Position numbers and translations under genes: made by a program
Notes under the pieces: generated by a model
What the model saw: the letters and a program-made list of their open reading frames with translations, nothing else
The model's database searches: none
Told to the model about the DNA's origin: nothing
Assembly: GCA_010093515.1 (NCBI GenBank)
Contig: MU001694.1
Coordinates: forward strand, 192,964 to 256,963
Reading direction: 5' to 3'
DNA: 64,000 nucleotides
DNA from: Lineolata rhizophorae
Taxonomy: Eukaryota; Ascomycota; Dothideomycetes; Lineolatales; Lineolataceae
In this document: positions 44,200 through 55,164 of the stretch, in pieces
How the letters are laid out: every line of letters starts with the position of its first letter
Numbering within the stretch: position 1 is the stretch's first letter

Positions 44200-44776
44200 T
44201 CAGCGCTTGCGCTCGAAGTAGGAGCTGGTGCCCATGAAGGCGACCGACTGGTCCATGACCGTCTCGCCCACCCAGAGGTAGTTGTCGACCCACTTCTTGA
44301 CTGAGGGCGAGTCGGACACGGACTCGGCGCGCACGCTGGGACTGGCGCGTCAGTTAGATTTAGACGGGAAGGCGTGCGGAGAGGTGATGAGAAATGCGGG
44401 GAGAAAGAAGGCTCTGCGGGGGATGTGATACACTGTTTGCGCGCATATATGTGTGTATGTGCGCGTGGGTGTATAGAAAGAAAAGAGGTGTGGGAGTGTC
44501 TTGCGTGAGGCATTTACGGGGAAGCGTGGGGGGAAGACGTACGTTAGACCGGTGGAGCGCCGCACGCCGGCGAGAAAGGCGGAGACTGCACGCAGACGCT
44601 GTGTTAACCCGTGACCACATGTTCAAGACCATTCGGTGCGGAAAGAGGAGACGTACTCAGCACGGCGTCGAAGGCGTAGTGGGCTATCCGTCCGAGCTGT
44701 TTTTTTGTTCGCAGCATGTCAGCCGACTGTTGCAATCCCGCCGGTGAGCGTGGGGACGCGGTAAACAAACCACCAT
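44200..44776 (-). CDS. mco6: DUF1748 small mitochondrial protein (yeast Mco6 type)
   Basis: Four tiny exons, 44776-44771 (6 nt, ATG GTG), 44696-44657, 44585-44543 and 44335-44200, close exactly to 75 codons, so the product has 74 residues. It starts MVLGRIAHYAFDAVLISAFL, continues AGVRRSTGLTVRAESVSDSP, then VKKWVDNYLWVGETVMDQSV and ends SSYFERKR. This is the fungal DUF1748 family, in which the AHYxxD start, the AGxxRSTGL motif and the YFE(R/K)R end are conserved. The yeast member is reported as a small mitochondrial protein of unknown role. The N-terminal half is hydrophobic enough for one membrane helix. No single exon gives a long frame, so the gene is easy to miss. It is divergent from pyruvate kinase. 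Confidence 0.9.
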
Positions 44777-45830
44777 GGCTGCAAGTATAGCGCGAGCAGC
44801 TGCTTGCGAAGTAGAAGTGTGCGTTGCGAGTTCACACGCGACGCGTGGAGAGAGGGAGGGAGCGGCAGACAGGAGGAGGGCGATGCTGGCGGACTCAAGG
44901 CAGCAGCGAGTCCAACAATGAGGCCGAGGTGGTTAGTTGGTCTTTGCTGGTCGTGACCACGAGATGCCGGGCCGGTCGGCGACTCGGCGCGGCAGAAAGC
45001 CCGGGCACCGGCATTGGGCCCGGAGCGCCGAGCCGGCGGGCTCGAGTCATGTTCGGGGCGCGGGCGGAAGAACAGGATGTCCCGGCGGGGCGCCGGCCGG
45101 GCTGCTTATCGGGCTGCCCAGCGCGGGGTCCACAACCACTTGCTGCGGCCACGCTTCCTCCAGCTGCTTTTGCCAGCTTCTACCACGCCATATTGCTTCT
45201 TCCCTTTTTCTTTTCCCTCCCCATTCTTTTTTTTTCCTGAGCGGCTGCCGTGCTTAAAAAGGCTGTGCCCAGCTGCCCCGCTTCAGACGACCCGGGCCCA
45301 AGTCCTACCCTTCCTCTTGTTCTCCTCTCTCCTCTCTCCCGTCTGCACCTCGCCGACGCGTCCGGCCAAAGCAATTGAGTGAGTCTAGCCCCATCAGCAC
45401 CCCGGCCTTCAGCCGCCCTGAGACACGGGGTGTTGGCCGCAGTGTCACAGCCCGTGTGCTAGCCACACAAACACAGCGCGCGGACCACCCCCCGCCGCCG
45501 CCCTCCTTCGCAACACGCATCACACCCCTTGCCCCGCGCTACTGCTACCCTATTATACTAGTAAGCTGAGCTGCTGGTTGCTGACGCGAAGGCTCTTTCT
45601 GTCTTCCCCAACCAGAAAAGCAACCTCCGGCTAAACCACGTCACTCACCCTCAGGCCGCTCACCGCGTCCCGTGGCTCGCCGTCTGCCAATTTCCCACTT
45701 CTCTTTTCCCGCCTAGTAATTTTTCTCCTTCCTTCCTAGAGGCAGAGAGCAAAATCCCTCTCGTTGCTCCAGCTGCACCAAAGACTACAACCGCCTACGT
45801 GCCTGAACGCTATCGCCAGCAATAGCAACA
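44777..45830. promoter_or_regulatory. Divergent promoter region of mco6 and pyruvate kinase
   Basis: 1054 bases between head-to-head starts. A T/C-rich block at about 45180-45240 and a second at 45300-45345 precede pyruvate kinase, as in many strongly expressed fungal glycolytic genes. A CTTAAAAAGG sequence lies at about 45251-45260. The pyruvate kinase leader probably contains an intron (next entry). Confidence 0.5.
45561..45615 (+). other. Predicted 5' UTR intron of pyruvate kinase
   Basis: The 55-bp segment starts GTAAGC, has GCTGACG as a branch-like site and ends CCCCAACCAG after a pyrimidine tract. It lies 216 bases upstream of the ATG. The signals are good but there is no transcript evidence. 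Confidence 0.45.
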
Positions 45831-48218
45831 ATGGCCAACGCTCTCAACCATCTCGCCGTCGGGCGCACTCGCATCGAGTGGCTGTCCAGGCTGGACACCG
45901 AGTACAAGCCCCAGAAGGCCTACCGCCGCACTTCCATCATTTGCACAATTGGTGAGTTCGCCCTCTGCCCTCTTTTACGCTCAATAGCACCGTCACCGTC
46001 GGGATGCGTCAGAGGCGTTTATCAACATCGCAATGACGAAAAAAAACTAACGCGTCTTCCTTACCGCCTCGTAGGCCCCAAGACCAACTCGCCAGAGAAG
46101 ATTAACATGCTCCGCAAAGGTTAGCTAGTTATCAGGCTTTCACAAAAATTCCCTCGTCCACAGCAAATACTGTCGCTATTCCGTTCTCCATTTCACGTTG
46201 CTGACGCTTCGCAATTGCAGCCGGGCTCAACGTCGTCCGCATGAACTTCTCCCACGGCTCTTACGAGGTGAGTCGAGCTGAGCGCGTGCGCGGATGCCTG
46301 GGTTGCCATTGGTTGGCGCAGGGGCCGCGTACAGAGCGCCGCCGGCACCCCTCAGTCGCCTCCGGCGTCCGCGAGCTTTCGTGTCACGACGACAATTTAC
46401 GACGATGCTGAAACCTTGGCTCGGGATCTGGAATTGGAATTGGCGTTGTGGACAGAAACTGAGAGCTTCGCCGACAGTACCACCAATCCGTCATCGACAA
46501 TGCCCGCGAGGCTGAGCGCACCATGCCGGGCCGTCCGATCGCCATTGCTCTGGATACCGTAAGTGGACGATCCTTTTCCTCAAACCGTTGACGAACTCGG
46601 GAAGCTTCAGTCACGACTGCTAGGCACACGAGGAATGGCTCCTGAGAGTTGTATGGATTGTACCTAGCAGAGTCCTGGGTATACGTGGATGCTGATGCGA
46701 GGTCGCCGTCGTAGAAAGGTCCGGAGATCCGAACGGGAAACACGGTCGACGATGCCGATATTCCCATCAGTGCGGGCGCCGAGATCAACATCACGACCGA
46801 TGATCAGTACGCCACGGCGTCTGATGATAAGAACATGTAGGTGTTGCCTTCCAATTATGACCCATCAGCTGCTCAGCCCGCGGCACCTAGCTGTTTGCAC
46901 GTAAAGAGGATTTCGTATTAATACCATCTCTTCAGGTACGTCGACTACAAGAACATCACTAAGGTGATTGCAAAGGGCCGCACCATCTATGTCGACGATG
47001 GTGTGCTTTCGTTTGAAGTCCTCGAAGTAGTCGACGACAAGAACCTTCGTTGCCGTTGCATGAATAACGGCAAGATCTCGTCCAAGAAGGGCGTCAACCT
47101 ACCCAAGACGGACGTGGACCTGCCGGCGCTGTCGGAGAAGGACAAGAACGACCTACGCTTCGGCGTCAAGAACCAGGTAGACATGATCTTCGCGTCGTTC
47201 ATCCGGCGCGGCGACGACATCAAAGCGATCCGGGAAGTGCTCGGCCAGGACGGTAAGGACATCCAGATCATCGCCAAGATCGAGAACCAGCAGGGCGTCA
47301 ACAACTTCGACGAGATCCTCAAGGAAACCGACGGCGTCATGGTGGCGCGCGGCGACCTGGGAATCGAGATACCGCCCGCGCACGTCTTCATCGCGCAGAA
47401 GATGATGATCACAAAGTGCAACATTGCGGGCAAGCCCGCCATCTGCGCGACGCAGATGCTTGAGTCGATGACATACAACCCGCGGCCCACGCGGGCCGAG
47501 GTGTCGGACGTGGGCAACGCGGTGCTGGACGGCGCCGACTGCGTGATGCTGTCGGGCGAGACGGCGAAAGGGAACTACCCGGAGCAGGCTGTCGCCATCA
47601 TGCACGAGACATGCCTCATGGCCGAGGTGGCCATCCCGTACCTCTCGGCCTTCGACGAGCTGAAGCGCGCCATGCCCATGCCGGTCCCGACGACGGAGAG
47701 CTGTGCCATCGCGGCAGTGAGTGCGAGCTTAGAGCAGAATGCGGGGGCTATTTTGGTGTTGACTACGAGGTGAGGTTTTTTTTTTTTTTGTCGCCGTCCT
47801 CGCCTTTTACGATCCTTTACCCAATAGAGTAAAAGGGAAGAGAAAATCTAAATATAAATACTAACGTTCGACAACCCCCTCCTCCAGCGGCAACACGGCC
47901 CGCCTCATCTCCAAGTACCGGCCCGTGTGCCCCATCATCATGGTGACGCGCAACGCGCGCGCGTCGCGGTACAGCCATCTGTACCGCGGCGTCTACCCGT
48001 TCCTGTTCAATGAGCCCAAGCCCGACTTCAAGACGACGCCGTGGCAGGAGGACGTTGACCGCCGGCTCAAGTGGGGCATCGGTAATGGTATCAAGTTGGG
48101 CGTGCTTAACGAGGGGGATATCGTCGTTTGCGTCCAGGGTTGGAGGGGCGGTATGGGGCATACGAATACGTTGCGGATTGTGCCAGCGACGGAGAATTTG
48201 GGGTTGGTGGAGGATTAG
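45831..48218 (+). CDS. PYK1: Pyruvate kinase
   Basis: Seven exons (45831-45951, 46075-46119, 46221-46267, 46478-46558, 46715-46836, 46936-47769, 47888-48218) close in phase and give 526 residues. Diagnostic pieces in order: [40 protein letters not shown] (about 56-75), [17 protein letters not shown], the catalytic-lysine region [18 protein letters not shown] (about 249-266), [33 protein letters not shown] and [14 protein letters not shown] (about 341-354), then the C-terminal effector domain ending NLGLVED. It converts phosphoenolpyruvate and ADP to pyruvate and ATP, the last step of glycolysis, in the cytosol. The length matches other fungal pyruvate kinases (about 500-530). Six coding introns crowd the first third, as in many filamentous fungi. 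The signature residues I checked are all present. Confidence 0.97.
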
Positions 48219-49825
48219 ATGGGGAGTATGAGGCGGCTTGAGGGGGGTGGGAGTGTGTGTGTGTGGTTTAGAGTGAAGTTTGAAAATGGGTGCGATGGGT
48301 GGCGTGTGGGGGTGCTTTGTCACATACATGGGCAGCCGCAGGCAGCCTTGGATGCAAATGATGTTATTGCTATGTCCTACTTTGGGCTGTTGCGAGGGTG
48401 ACGGCTTCAGTGCTATTGTGATGAGAGACGCTGTGGGCCTGGAATATGCGCGTGGGTGTTGGTAACATAATGAGACATTTAGAAGGGAAGGCGGAAGGGT
48501 TTGATGAGTATATGAAGAATAGAAGTCTCGGATAGCGGCTAGGACGTGCTAAGTAGCTTTAGGGTTGATGGTACTTAGGTATGGTTAAGGTAGGATTTCT
48601 CGTCTAATATAATCTTTTTAAAGGGAAATTCCGCCTCCGGTTTAGCCCGCCTCCTCTTCTATTATAGCTCTACCCTTACTCGTTCTTTATCTTCCCTTTT
48701 TCTCGCTTTTCCCTAAGCTTTTACCTAATTCCTTCCCTCTTTATAACCGCGGTCTATAATCTATACTTTATACCGATCCTTACTATACCTTCTCCTTAAT
48801 TCTCTTACTACTATAGCTTTTCCCTTTCTCCTAAAAACCGCCTCTCTAGTCTCGTAGGCCACGTAGGTTACACGTGACCTCAGGGGTAACAAACAGCGGG
48901 CCCAAGCGGCCCTCAAGCAGCGTAGCCATCCGACACACACACACACACGCACGCACACATACACTCCTTTAATCAAGTCTTTTACAGCGTGTGTGACGAC
49001 CTTACAGAGCCCACACTACGCGACTAATCAGTGACCCACCCCGCATGTTCAGTTGCTCCATTTGAGCTGGCGCTCACCTTGCGAAACTGCTTAATTTGCG
49101 AAACCACTCAACCGGCTCTTATGAATGCATTTGAAGGATTGTATCGTGTCGAGCTGTAATTGGATGCTGAAAAGAGCTCGACGCACACGGGCCACCAGGC
49201 CTTATTCGCCGATTGAGAGAGTCGCTGGTGTCATAGGGGAACTCCGCAAAAGTCGTGCTCTATATATAAAAGCATATAATGCAGTGCAATGCACCAGAGT
49301 GCAATCTAATGGGCGCATCATGCACGTTCGCTTTACGTCGGTAGATTGGGGAGGGTGGGGGCGCTACTTAATAGCGATGCAATTGGCTGACTGCTGCGCG
49401 GCTCAATTCTTAGGAGGCTCTTCGCTTCCTCACCGGATTTGATCTCAACTCTTTCAAAGCCAATCACAATAGCCATTTCATCATTATGCAGAAGGAAACA
49501 TGTAGGTAACCCGCTCTATACGTTATCAGACTCCAGCTAAGGTTACCTATTTAAACAGCTTATCATTTTGTTCGCTCAGGTCCCTAAATTAAGACACAGC
49601 TAGTTTGTCTCCCGCCACGCGCCTCCCAGCAAAGCCAGATCTTATATACAACAGAGCTCATCGCGGGATTTCAACCTCCTAACGCAATACTTCCTTCCGC
49701 TTCGCTGTCGTGAGACGCGCATCTCAGCTGTAAACAAAGCGTTCGCCCATTTAGGGAAATCCCTTCGCAATGTAATCACAGTCGGATCCGTCAATACTAA
49801 ATATATGCTTACGTACTCTGCAAGA
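48219..49825. other. Intergenic region with RIP tract
   Basis: 1.6 kb without a supported gene. It holds the CpA/TpG-free tract (separate entry) and an AC repeat at about 48934-48960. The short frames at 49125-49442 have no motif. Confidence 0.5.
48584..48859. repeat. RIP-exhausted tract, remnant of a mutated repeat
   Basis: Over 276 bases I find no CpA and no TpG on reading every position, while TpA is very common (TATAATC, TATACTTTATACC, ACTATACC). RIP converts CpA to TpA on both strands, so this is the expected end state. G is scarce on the plus strand and pyrimidines dominate. The edges are sharp: TATGG at 48581-48584 and GGCCACG at 48857-48863. The parent element cannot be identified. 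No coding trace is visible. Confidence 0.8.
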
Positions 49826-50218
49826 ATGTCGAGTTATCCGCTTTTCATCGTGACTTATGATCGCGGCGAGCGCTGGGATGATGGCACGAAGAAGCCATTC
49901 CATTGGGTATTCTTTCTCAAAACCGGGAATAGCGCAGATGAGAGTCTTGCATTTCAGCTTAGAGGAATGCCAGGTGCCTTCTATTATTCGGGAGAAGAGA
50001 GGGTGAACATCAACTCGTCTGGAAGCAAGAAGGAAGAGCTTGAAATCGGAGCCGTCCCTCAAAACAAGTACGCCCGCTTTAAACAGCTTTTAGCAGCCGC
50101 GCCTATTACCAAAGATGAATCTTCGAAGTGGAACTGTCAGGACTGGAGTTTGAAGGTCTTGGATTGGCTCCGGGAAGAGGGTTTCGTTGAGGAGCAGTAT
50201 CAGAACAACACCATTTAA
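49826..50218 (+). CDS. Small DUF6914-like fungal protein
   Basis: A single exon of 130 residues if the second ATG (49826, MSSYPLFIVTYDRGERWDDG) is used; a start at 49805 adds seven residues. It reads as one compact domain: a first strand PLFIVTYD, then FHWVFFLK, a middle AFQLRGMPGAFYYSG and a C-terminal KWNCQDWSLKVLDWLREEGF. The order strand, HW, substrate-like loop and WNCxxW helix matches the pattern of fungal DUF6914 proteins, which resemble small cysteine-peptidase folds. The Cys in WNCQDW and the His in FHWV are therefore worth noting, but catalysis is not shown. It converges on the phosphotransferase-like gene 82 bp away. The surrounding DNA is lower in GC than the housekeeping blocks. 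Confidence 0.65.
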   Translation: MSSYPLFIVTYDRGERWDDGTKKPFHWVFFLKTGNSADESLAFQLRGMPGAFYYSGEERVNINSSGSKKEELEIGAVPQNKYARFKQLLAAAPITKDESSKWNCQDWSLKVLDWLREEGFVEEQYQNNTI

Positions 50219-50300
50219 TATTGGCTTCGAGAGGTTCAGTAGTTCCAAGGACTAAGAATAGAGATAACGGTTGGGCAAATAGTTTTCATTGTCTATCGTT

Positions 50301-51056
50301 TCAAAATTGTTGGAGAATACGCTCAATCCGTAGCTGAGACGGATAAGGATGTAAGACTTTTTCCACCAGCTCTTTCCGCCACGGCACATATCTGCTCCCA
50401 AACAATGATTTAGTGTACTCCCAATATTCCGGCCACCAGCCAGCCATTTCCCCATCAATAATGCCGGTAATCTTTCCAGCTGATGGCTCGACGAGAATAT
50501 GACCCCCGCACAGATCTGCGTGAGTGAACGTGATGTCGTGATCATCTGCAAGCTGTTGACGATACTCTACGGCAAGCTGAGGACGAGGAAACCGTGTAAC
50601 AGGAGCAACAAGGCCTTTGTGAAAATCTGATACCGAGGCGAAAGGCCTGTAAGGGAGACCATTGTTGAGACGATGATCGTATGCTGGCCCACCAACACAA
50701 GATCCAATGTAGGTAGGCTCTGGAGGACGAATAGCCATTAGCTCGCTAATGTGGATGGAAAGATCTTGTTGTGTCGTCGCTTGGGCTTCTTCGCTCATGC
50801 GCGTCCAAATATTGGTCAAAGGCAACCCAGGAATCGAGTACATAGATAACCAACTGCCACTCTCCTGGACATGCGATTGGATCACGAAAGGCACAGGAAT
50901 CGATGTATTGCGCCGAACGAAGAAGATGGCATCTACTTCTCTCTGGACCTCGTGGCGCGTTCTATACTTGATGAAGGTAGAGTCGTCGGTTTTGTGAGCC
51001 CGCTTGGCTGGCGACTGAATAGCGCGGCCGGGAAGTATAGGTAATGTGGTTGACAT
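50301..51056 (-). CDS. Aminoglycoside-phosphotransferase-fold kinase-like protein
   Basis: A single exon of 251 residues. It matches the fungal APH/choline-kinase-like family: an early Lys-containing segment (DDSTFIKYRTRHEVQREVDA), WLSMYSIPGLPLTNIW, the Brenner-type motif FTHADLCGGHILVEP (about 175-189) and GIIDGEMAGWWPEYWEYTK (about 196-214), the usual IDWE metal site. Relatives normally read HxDLxxxNI and IDWEMAG; here the Asn is His and the Trp after IID is Gly. The catalytic Asp in HAD and the metal Asp in IID remain, so activity may be changed or lost. The N-terminus is short and lacks the usual glycine-rich loop, so an upstream exon may be missing. Substrate unknown; families of this kind in fungi are large and often subtelomeric. 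Confidence 0.75.
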   Translation of the reverse strand: MSTTLPILPGRAIQSPAKRAHKTDDSTFIKYRTRHEVQREVDAIFFVRRNTSIPVPFVIQSHVQESGSWLSMYSIPGLPLTNIWTRMSEEAQATTQQDLSIHISELMAIRPPEPTYIGSCVGGPAYDHRLNNGLPYRPFASVSDFHKGLVAPVTRFPRPQLAVEYRQQLADDHDITFTHADLCGGHILVEPSAGKITGIIDGEMAGWWPEYWEYTKSLFGSRYVPWRKELVEKVLHPYPSQLRIERILQQF

Positions 51057-53076
51057 GGCTGGCTCAGGATGAGCAGCTGAGCGCTGGAGGTTCGAAAGTT
51101 CTAGGAAAGGGCTTAGTTAAGACAGCCCGTCGACACCTAATCGTATGGATGAGACATAGAGCGGGTGGCCCATCTATAAGGGGAGAGAACACTGCCGGTA
51201 CGTTAGGTAGGATGCCGATTTTAACGCTTGCGGAGGTTTGGTACTAGTAAATACTGCCGCCTACTATTCACCCCGGCATTAGCGGACTGGTGGGAAGGCT
51301 GAATGACGACGTCTTATGAATAAAAGTTGGACGATGTCACGGAAAAGATATATTGGATAAATATTACTATTATCTCATACGCCCTTGCAAGCTGGTGCTT
51401 ATGGGGAGCTTCTATCTGTTCTGTTTACAGGCAAAATCCTCTGGGGAAGAAAACCTGTTTCGCTTTGTCTTCCTATCGGATAAATAGAAGAGGAAGCGGG
51501 AGAGGCCGAAAAAGCTTCTGGGGTTTGATCACATGATCTACTTTCCTATGCCGCTGCCAAAACACACGTTTTTAGGCACCTTTTGTGCTCGTACGTGCGC
51601 AGTCTTTAGGACTGCCTCATGCAGAGAGTGGAGGTACGCCCAAAGCAGAGGGGGGAAAGCAGCAACAAGTCTGAGGACGGAGCTAAGCATGGGGGTGTCA
51701 ACATGTAAAAACCGTTTTGTTGCTGAATTGATCTCAAATAACAGTCTATTGATACGAGGCGCCTAAACGGACAACAAAACTGTAGCTTCTTATTTGCCAG
51801 CAGTGCACAGATGCAAGTACTTGTAGACTAATACCAGCATCCTCGTGCTCAAGGCGTAAAGTTGGAAGGTTATAAGAGGGTTGAAGTCTTTGCTTCGATT
51901 TATTGTATAGGCATTGCTATAATATTATATCGGTTGATTAGGTCTATTATCCTGCTCCGAAGTTCCCCTCTGCCATTGGCCTAATCATGTGGGCAATAGA
52001 GAGCCACCGTCGTAAAGGTAGTAGGGACAAGGTAAGGAAACTTCATGGTGGCCAAATAGAACCCGCATTTTCTATCCCAACGAACAAAACGAACGAACTT
52101 TTCTATTCAAATCGCTATCCTTAAATCTGACTAAAGTTCCAAAAATCAACTCACCTGTCTCCCCTATGTAGATTTCTGACAGAGCCATAGCAGAAAGGCA
52201 GGACGTTATTAAGTATGACAACCCCCCCAAAAAAAAACACAACAAATAAAATGCACCAGTCTCTCTCTCCCTTACTAGCTGTCTTAAATTGGAGCACTTT
52301 TGCAAATTCAACCCCTAGTTCTCACGCGGAAGACTCTACGCTACACACCTGCTAATAATATTCCCCTACCTAAACCGTACTTGGTTTAGTCTTACCGCCA
52401 AGGAAAGTCAACGATGATTCATTCCGACTCATTTATGACTGGTGCTACCGTCAGCCTGAGATGGGATTTCGCATTTCGTGAGGAGAGTTACGCAAAGATA
52501 ACTAATGCAGAGTAACGTCGTGTATGCTGTGAGGGGGGATGCGGAAATGTTCGTGGATTTGGTGGCAGGTGTTGTGAGTTTTAGGTGGGTTGTTGTTGGT
52601 ATGGTGATAGATAGAGGCTAGCAATGTTTGGTCGCGGGAGAACATAGAGATAGTTAAATACTGAAGTTGAGAATCTGAAGTGCGTTCTAAGATGAATTGC
52701 TATTTGCTGCTGCGATGTTGCACTTAGTTTTGTTGCTACGAGACGACCAATTATGACAGATAATCACAGCTAATCCATATTTAAAAGCCGTTCAAATACG
52801 CAAAATGTTGGTACAAAAGACTTTCTTTCTTCTACAAACTCCCCACGTGAATACCTCCCTCGCCATGACGAGCTTAATTAGACGCTGATGAGATTCCACC
52901 TCGAATCACACAAGACGACTTCCTCACCCCGAGGAACAGCCGACATCGTCTGACACGGGCCTCTTGTTTTTCTCTTTTTCCGCAATCCCCCAATCCCAGC
53001 ATAAGCTAACCCTCCGCACCTTCTCCACAGGTCTTGTCCATCTATCCCACCATCACCACCAACCTCTTTCCCTCCC
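51057..53076. other. AT-richer intergenic region
   Basis: 2 kb without a supported gene. A small hairpin (CTAAACC at 52370-52376 with GGTTTAG at 52383-52389) is visible. Short frames have no motif. Base composition suggests accessory or older repeat DNA. Confidence 0.45.
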
Positions 53077-54071
53077 CTACGTCGTACTATCACCCCCGCT
53101 ACCACCACCCCTCCGCCCCTCCCTCACCATAAACACCTCCCGCAACAACCCCACCTCGGCCTCCTTGCGCGCCAGCTCCAGCCGCAGCCCGTCCCGCTCG
53201 CGCGTCACGCCGCGCAGCGCCGCCTCGAGCTGCTCCACGCGGTCAACGTGCTTCTGGCGGTACCTGCGCGCGGCGAGAGCGTTGCGAGCGCGTTTGGATG
53301 ACGACGGGCCGGCGGTGGCAGTCCTGGTGGGAGCGGGGTGGGAGATAGATGGGGTCGAGGTGGAGGGGTGGTGGCGTTTGGGGTGGGAAGTGGTGGGAGG
53401 GAGTTGCGAGGACGTCGCAGAGGGGAATTGGTCTGGACTGAGGTGAGCTGGTGTTGTGAAGCGGGATACCGACTATAAGAAATATATACCTGGCGCCTCA
53501 TTAAAATACTCAAACTCGTCCAAAGTGATGCCTTCATGCGCGGCTGCCTCCGCGGGCGGCAGATTGTCGTCTAGCGCAAACGAGCTACTTGTCTCGAAGC
53601 CATGCCGCCGTCGACGTTCACGGGCCGCAGGCTCCTCCGCTTCCTCCCCCTCCTCCTCCTCCTCGGCAGGTGTAAACGCCCCCGCTCCCGCCTCCCCAAA
53701 GTTTCCTCCTCCTCCTCTTCCACAGTTAAACGCCGACAGCTCCTCCGGCGCCACGAACTCCGGAAACGCATCCGGCGCTCGCGCCTTGCCATGGTGATTT
53801 GCGGACCGCCGAGAGGCGCTGCGGGCGGAAAAATCCGATCGCGGACTGGACCGGTGCGGCTGGCATGTTGAGTCTGGTAGGGACCACGATTGCACTTTAA
53901 GCGGCCTCGCTGCGAGGCCGGGGCGTGGTTGATGGGGAGGTCAGGTGCGGGGTCTGTGTTGGGCTGCCGACCTCGATGGGAGGTGGTTGACAAGGGAGTG
54001 TGGAGATGGTGTGTTGAGTTGGCGACGGGACCGAAGGTCGGGGTCTGCGGACGGAACAATTGTTCTTCCAT
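53077..54071 (-). CDS. bZIP transcription factor (Gcn4/Cpc1-like class)
   Basis: Exons 54071-53972, 53873-53490 and 53432-53077 close to 280 codons (279 residues). The C-terminal bZIP is clear: basic region SSKRARNALAARRYRQKHVD (N-x7-R with N, AA and R in place) followed by a leucine-type zipper VEQLEAALRGVTRERDGLRL and ELARKEAEVGLLREVF. The middle is acidic and Phe-rich (DAFPEFVAPEELSAFNCG; ITLDEFEYFNEAP), as expected of an activation region like that of Gcn4/Cpc1. The last intron (57 bp, GTATAT donor, acceptor TCCAG) is well supported because it puts both halves in one frame. The first intron (98 bp, donor GTCGGC) and hence residues 1-33 are less sure. Binding to TGA-type half sites is inferred from family. 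A GTGAGG inside the last exon could be another donor, changing the tail. Confidence 0.75.
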
Positions 54072-55164
54072 GTACTATTCTTGTCTTCCGTCGGGCCGGC
54101 AACATTTAAGTCTCATATGCTACATAGTAAGCATAATCACGTGAAATGACTCATACACGTGTGCTTAGCTTGGCAGAACGTAGTTTGAATCCACACTTCT
54201 CTTGCTCTCAGCAATGTTTCCTATCTACGCTCCTACGCCTTGATTCGGAGCTAAATCCTAGACTCGATTACACTGTTGACATTGGCGCATTTGCGTGCAA
54301 GGGCCCACCAGATGTGCTTGTTGCTTCATAATTATCCTGGCCACGTTGAAAATACCGAAAGTCATTCCGCACCGCTAATCCCATGTTTGATGGATTATTT
54401 TTCTATCCGGGACTTTTTTTTTCTTCGTTTATGCGGATCTTTATCTGATATCCATGAAATCCTTAACTACTAACCCTACAGCCTTTGCCAAATTGTATTG
54501 CATACAAGATCGCAGCTGCATCAGAATGGCGTGCCAGTCGTCTGATATCCAGTTCAGGTGAGTACGGAGGGAATCAATCTGAGTCTGCGGATTAATTTAC
54601 AGTTGAATAAGAAGTCGGTCGTCCAGCTTTGGGTTAAGCTCTGTGAGCTGTAGATGTTTTCTTCTAGCTTATGTATCCAAGGCCTGAACTGTTCACTGAG
54701 TTTGTTGTTCATCCTGGCTAGACGACTGGGCCAAAGTCACCTTCGATCCTTATAAAAACATTAGTGCGGTTGAAGGTGTGAGTGGTGGTAAATTTCACCA
54801 GCCATTCTAGAAATGCGTTGATGCAGCTAATGGGAGATTGCGAAACTCCAGTGGTACGCTCGATAGGTAGAACTGTGCCGTTCATGCGTTTTCAACCGAA
54901 GAGTGACCTCCTCAAGAGGCAAGCTACCCAAAAAGTGTGCAAGAGCGAGGTGATCCTGGCCGTGCTCAAATTGCAAATACTTATCACCCGCTGTTAATCC
55001 CATAAATTCCGCAGCTCGGTAAGGAGTAACGAGGTCCAAAGAGATTTTTCGGGGCCAACGAACGTTCTCTCCGATGGAATGCACGAAGTTGGCCAATCAA
55101 GCTGCAACGTAGAACCTGAATATTCTCTCACTAGAGAACACGTGAGAATATTGCTTTCAAGGCC
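54072..55164. other. Upstream of the bZIP gene; possible coding fragment inside
   Basis: About 1.1 kb. The minus frame 55096-54827 reads like protein (ENVRWPRKISLDLVTPYRAA; KYLQFEHGQDHLALAHFLGS) but begins at a non-ATG codon after a stop. It may be a 3' exon of the gene at 55165-56139 or a remnant of it. Nothing else is recognised. Confidence 0.35.

Noticed and set aside
52370-52389. CTAAACC...GGTTTAG hairpin as a telomere-like or terminator element
   Set aside because: Only seven paired bases and a single copy; no terminator logic of this kind applies to fungal RNA polymerase II genes.
54827-55096. Minus-strand frame considered as a separate gene
   Set aside because: No ATG start, preceded by a stop, and too short to judge. 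It is kept only as a possible fragment near the unknown gene.
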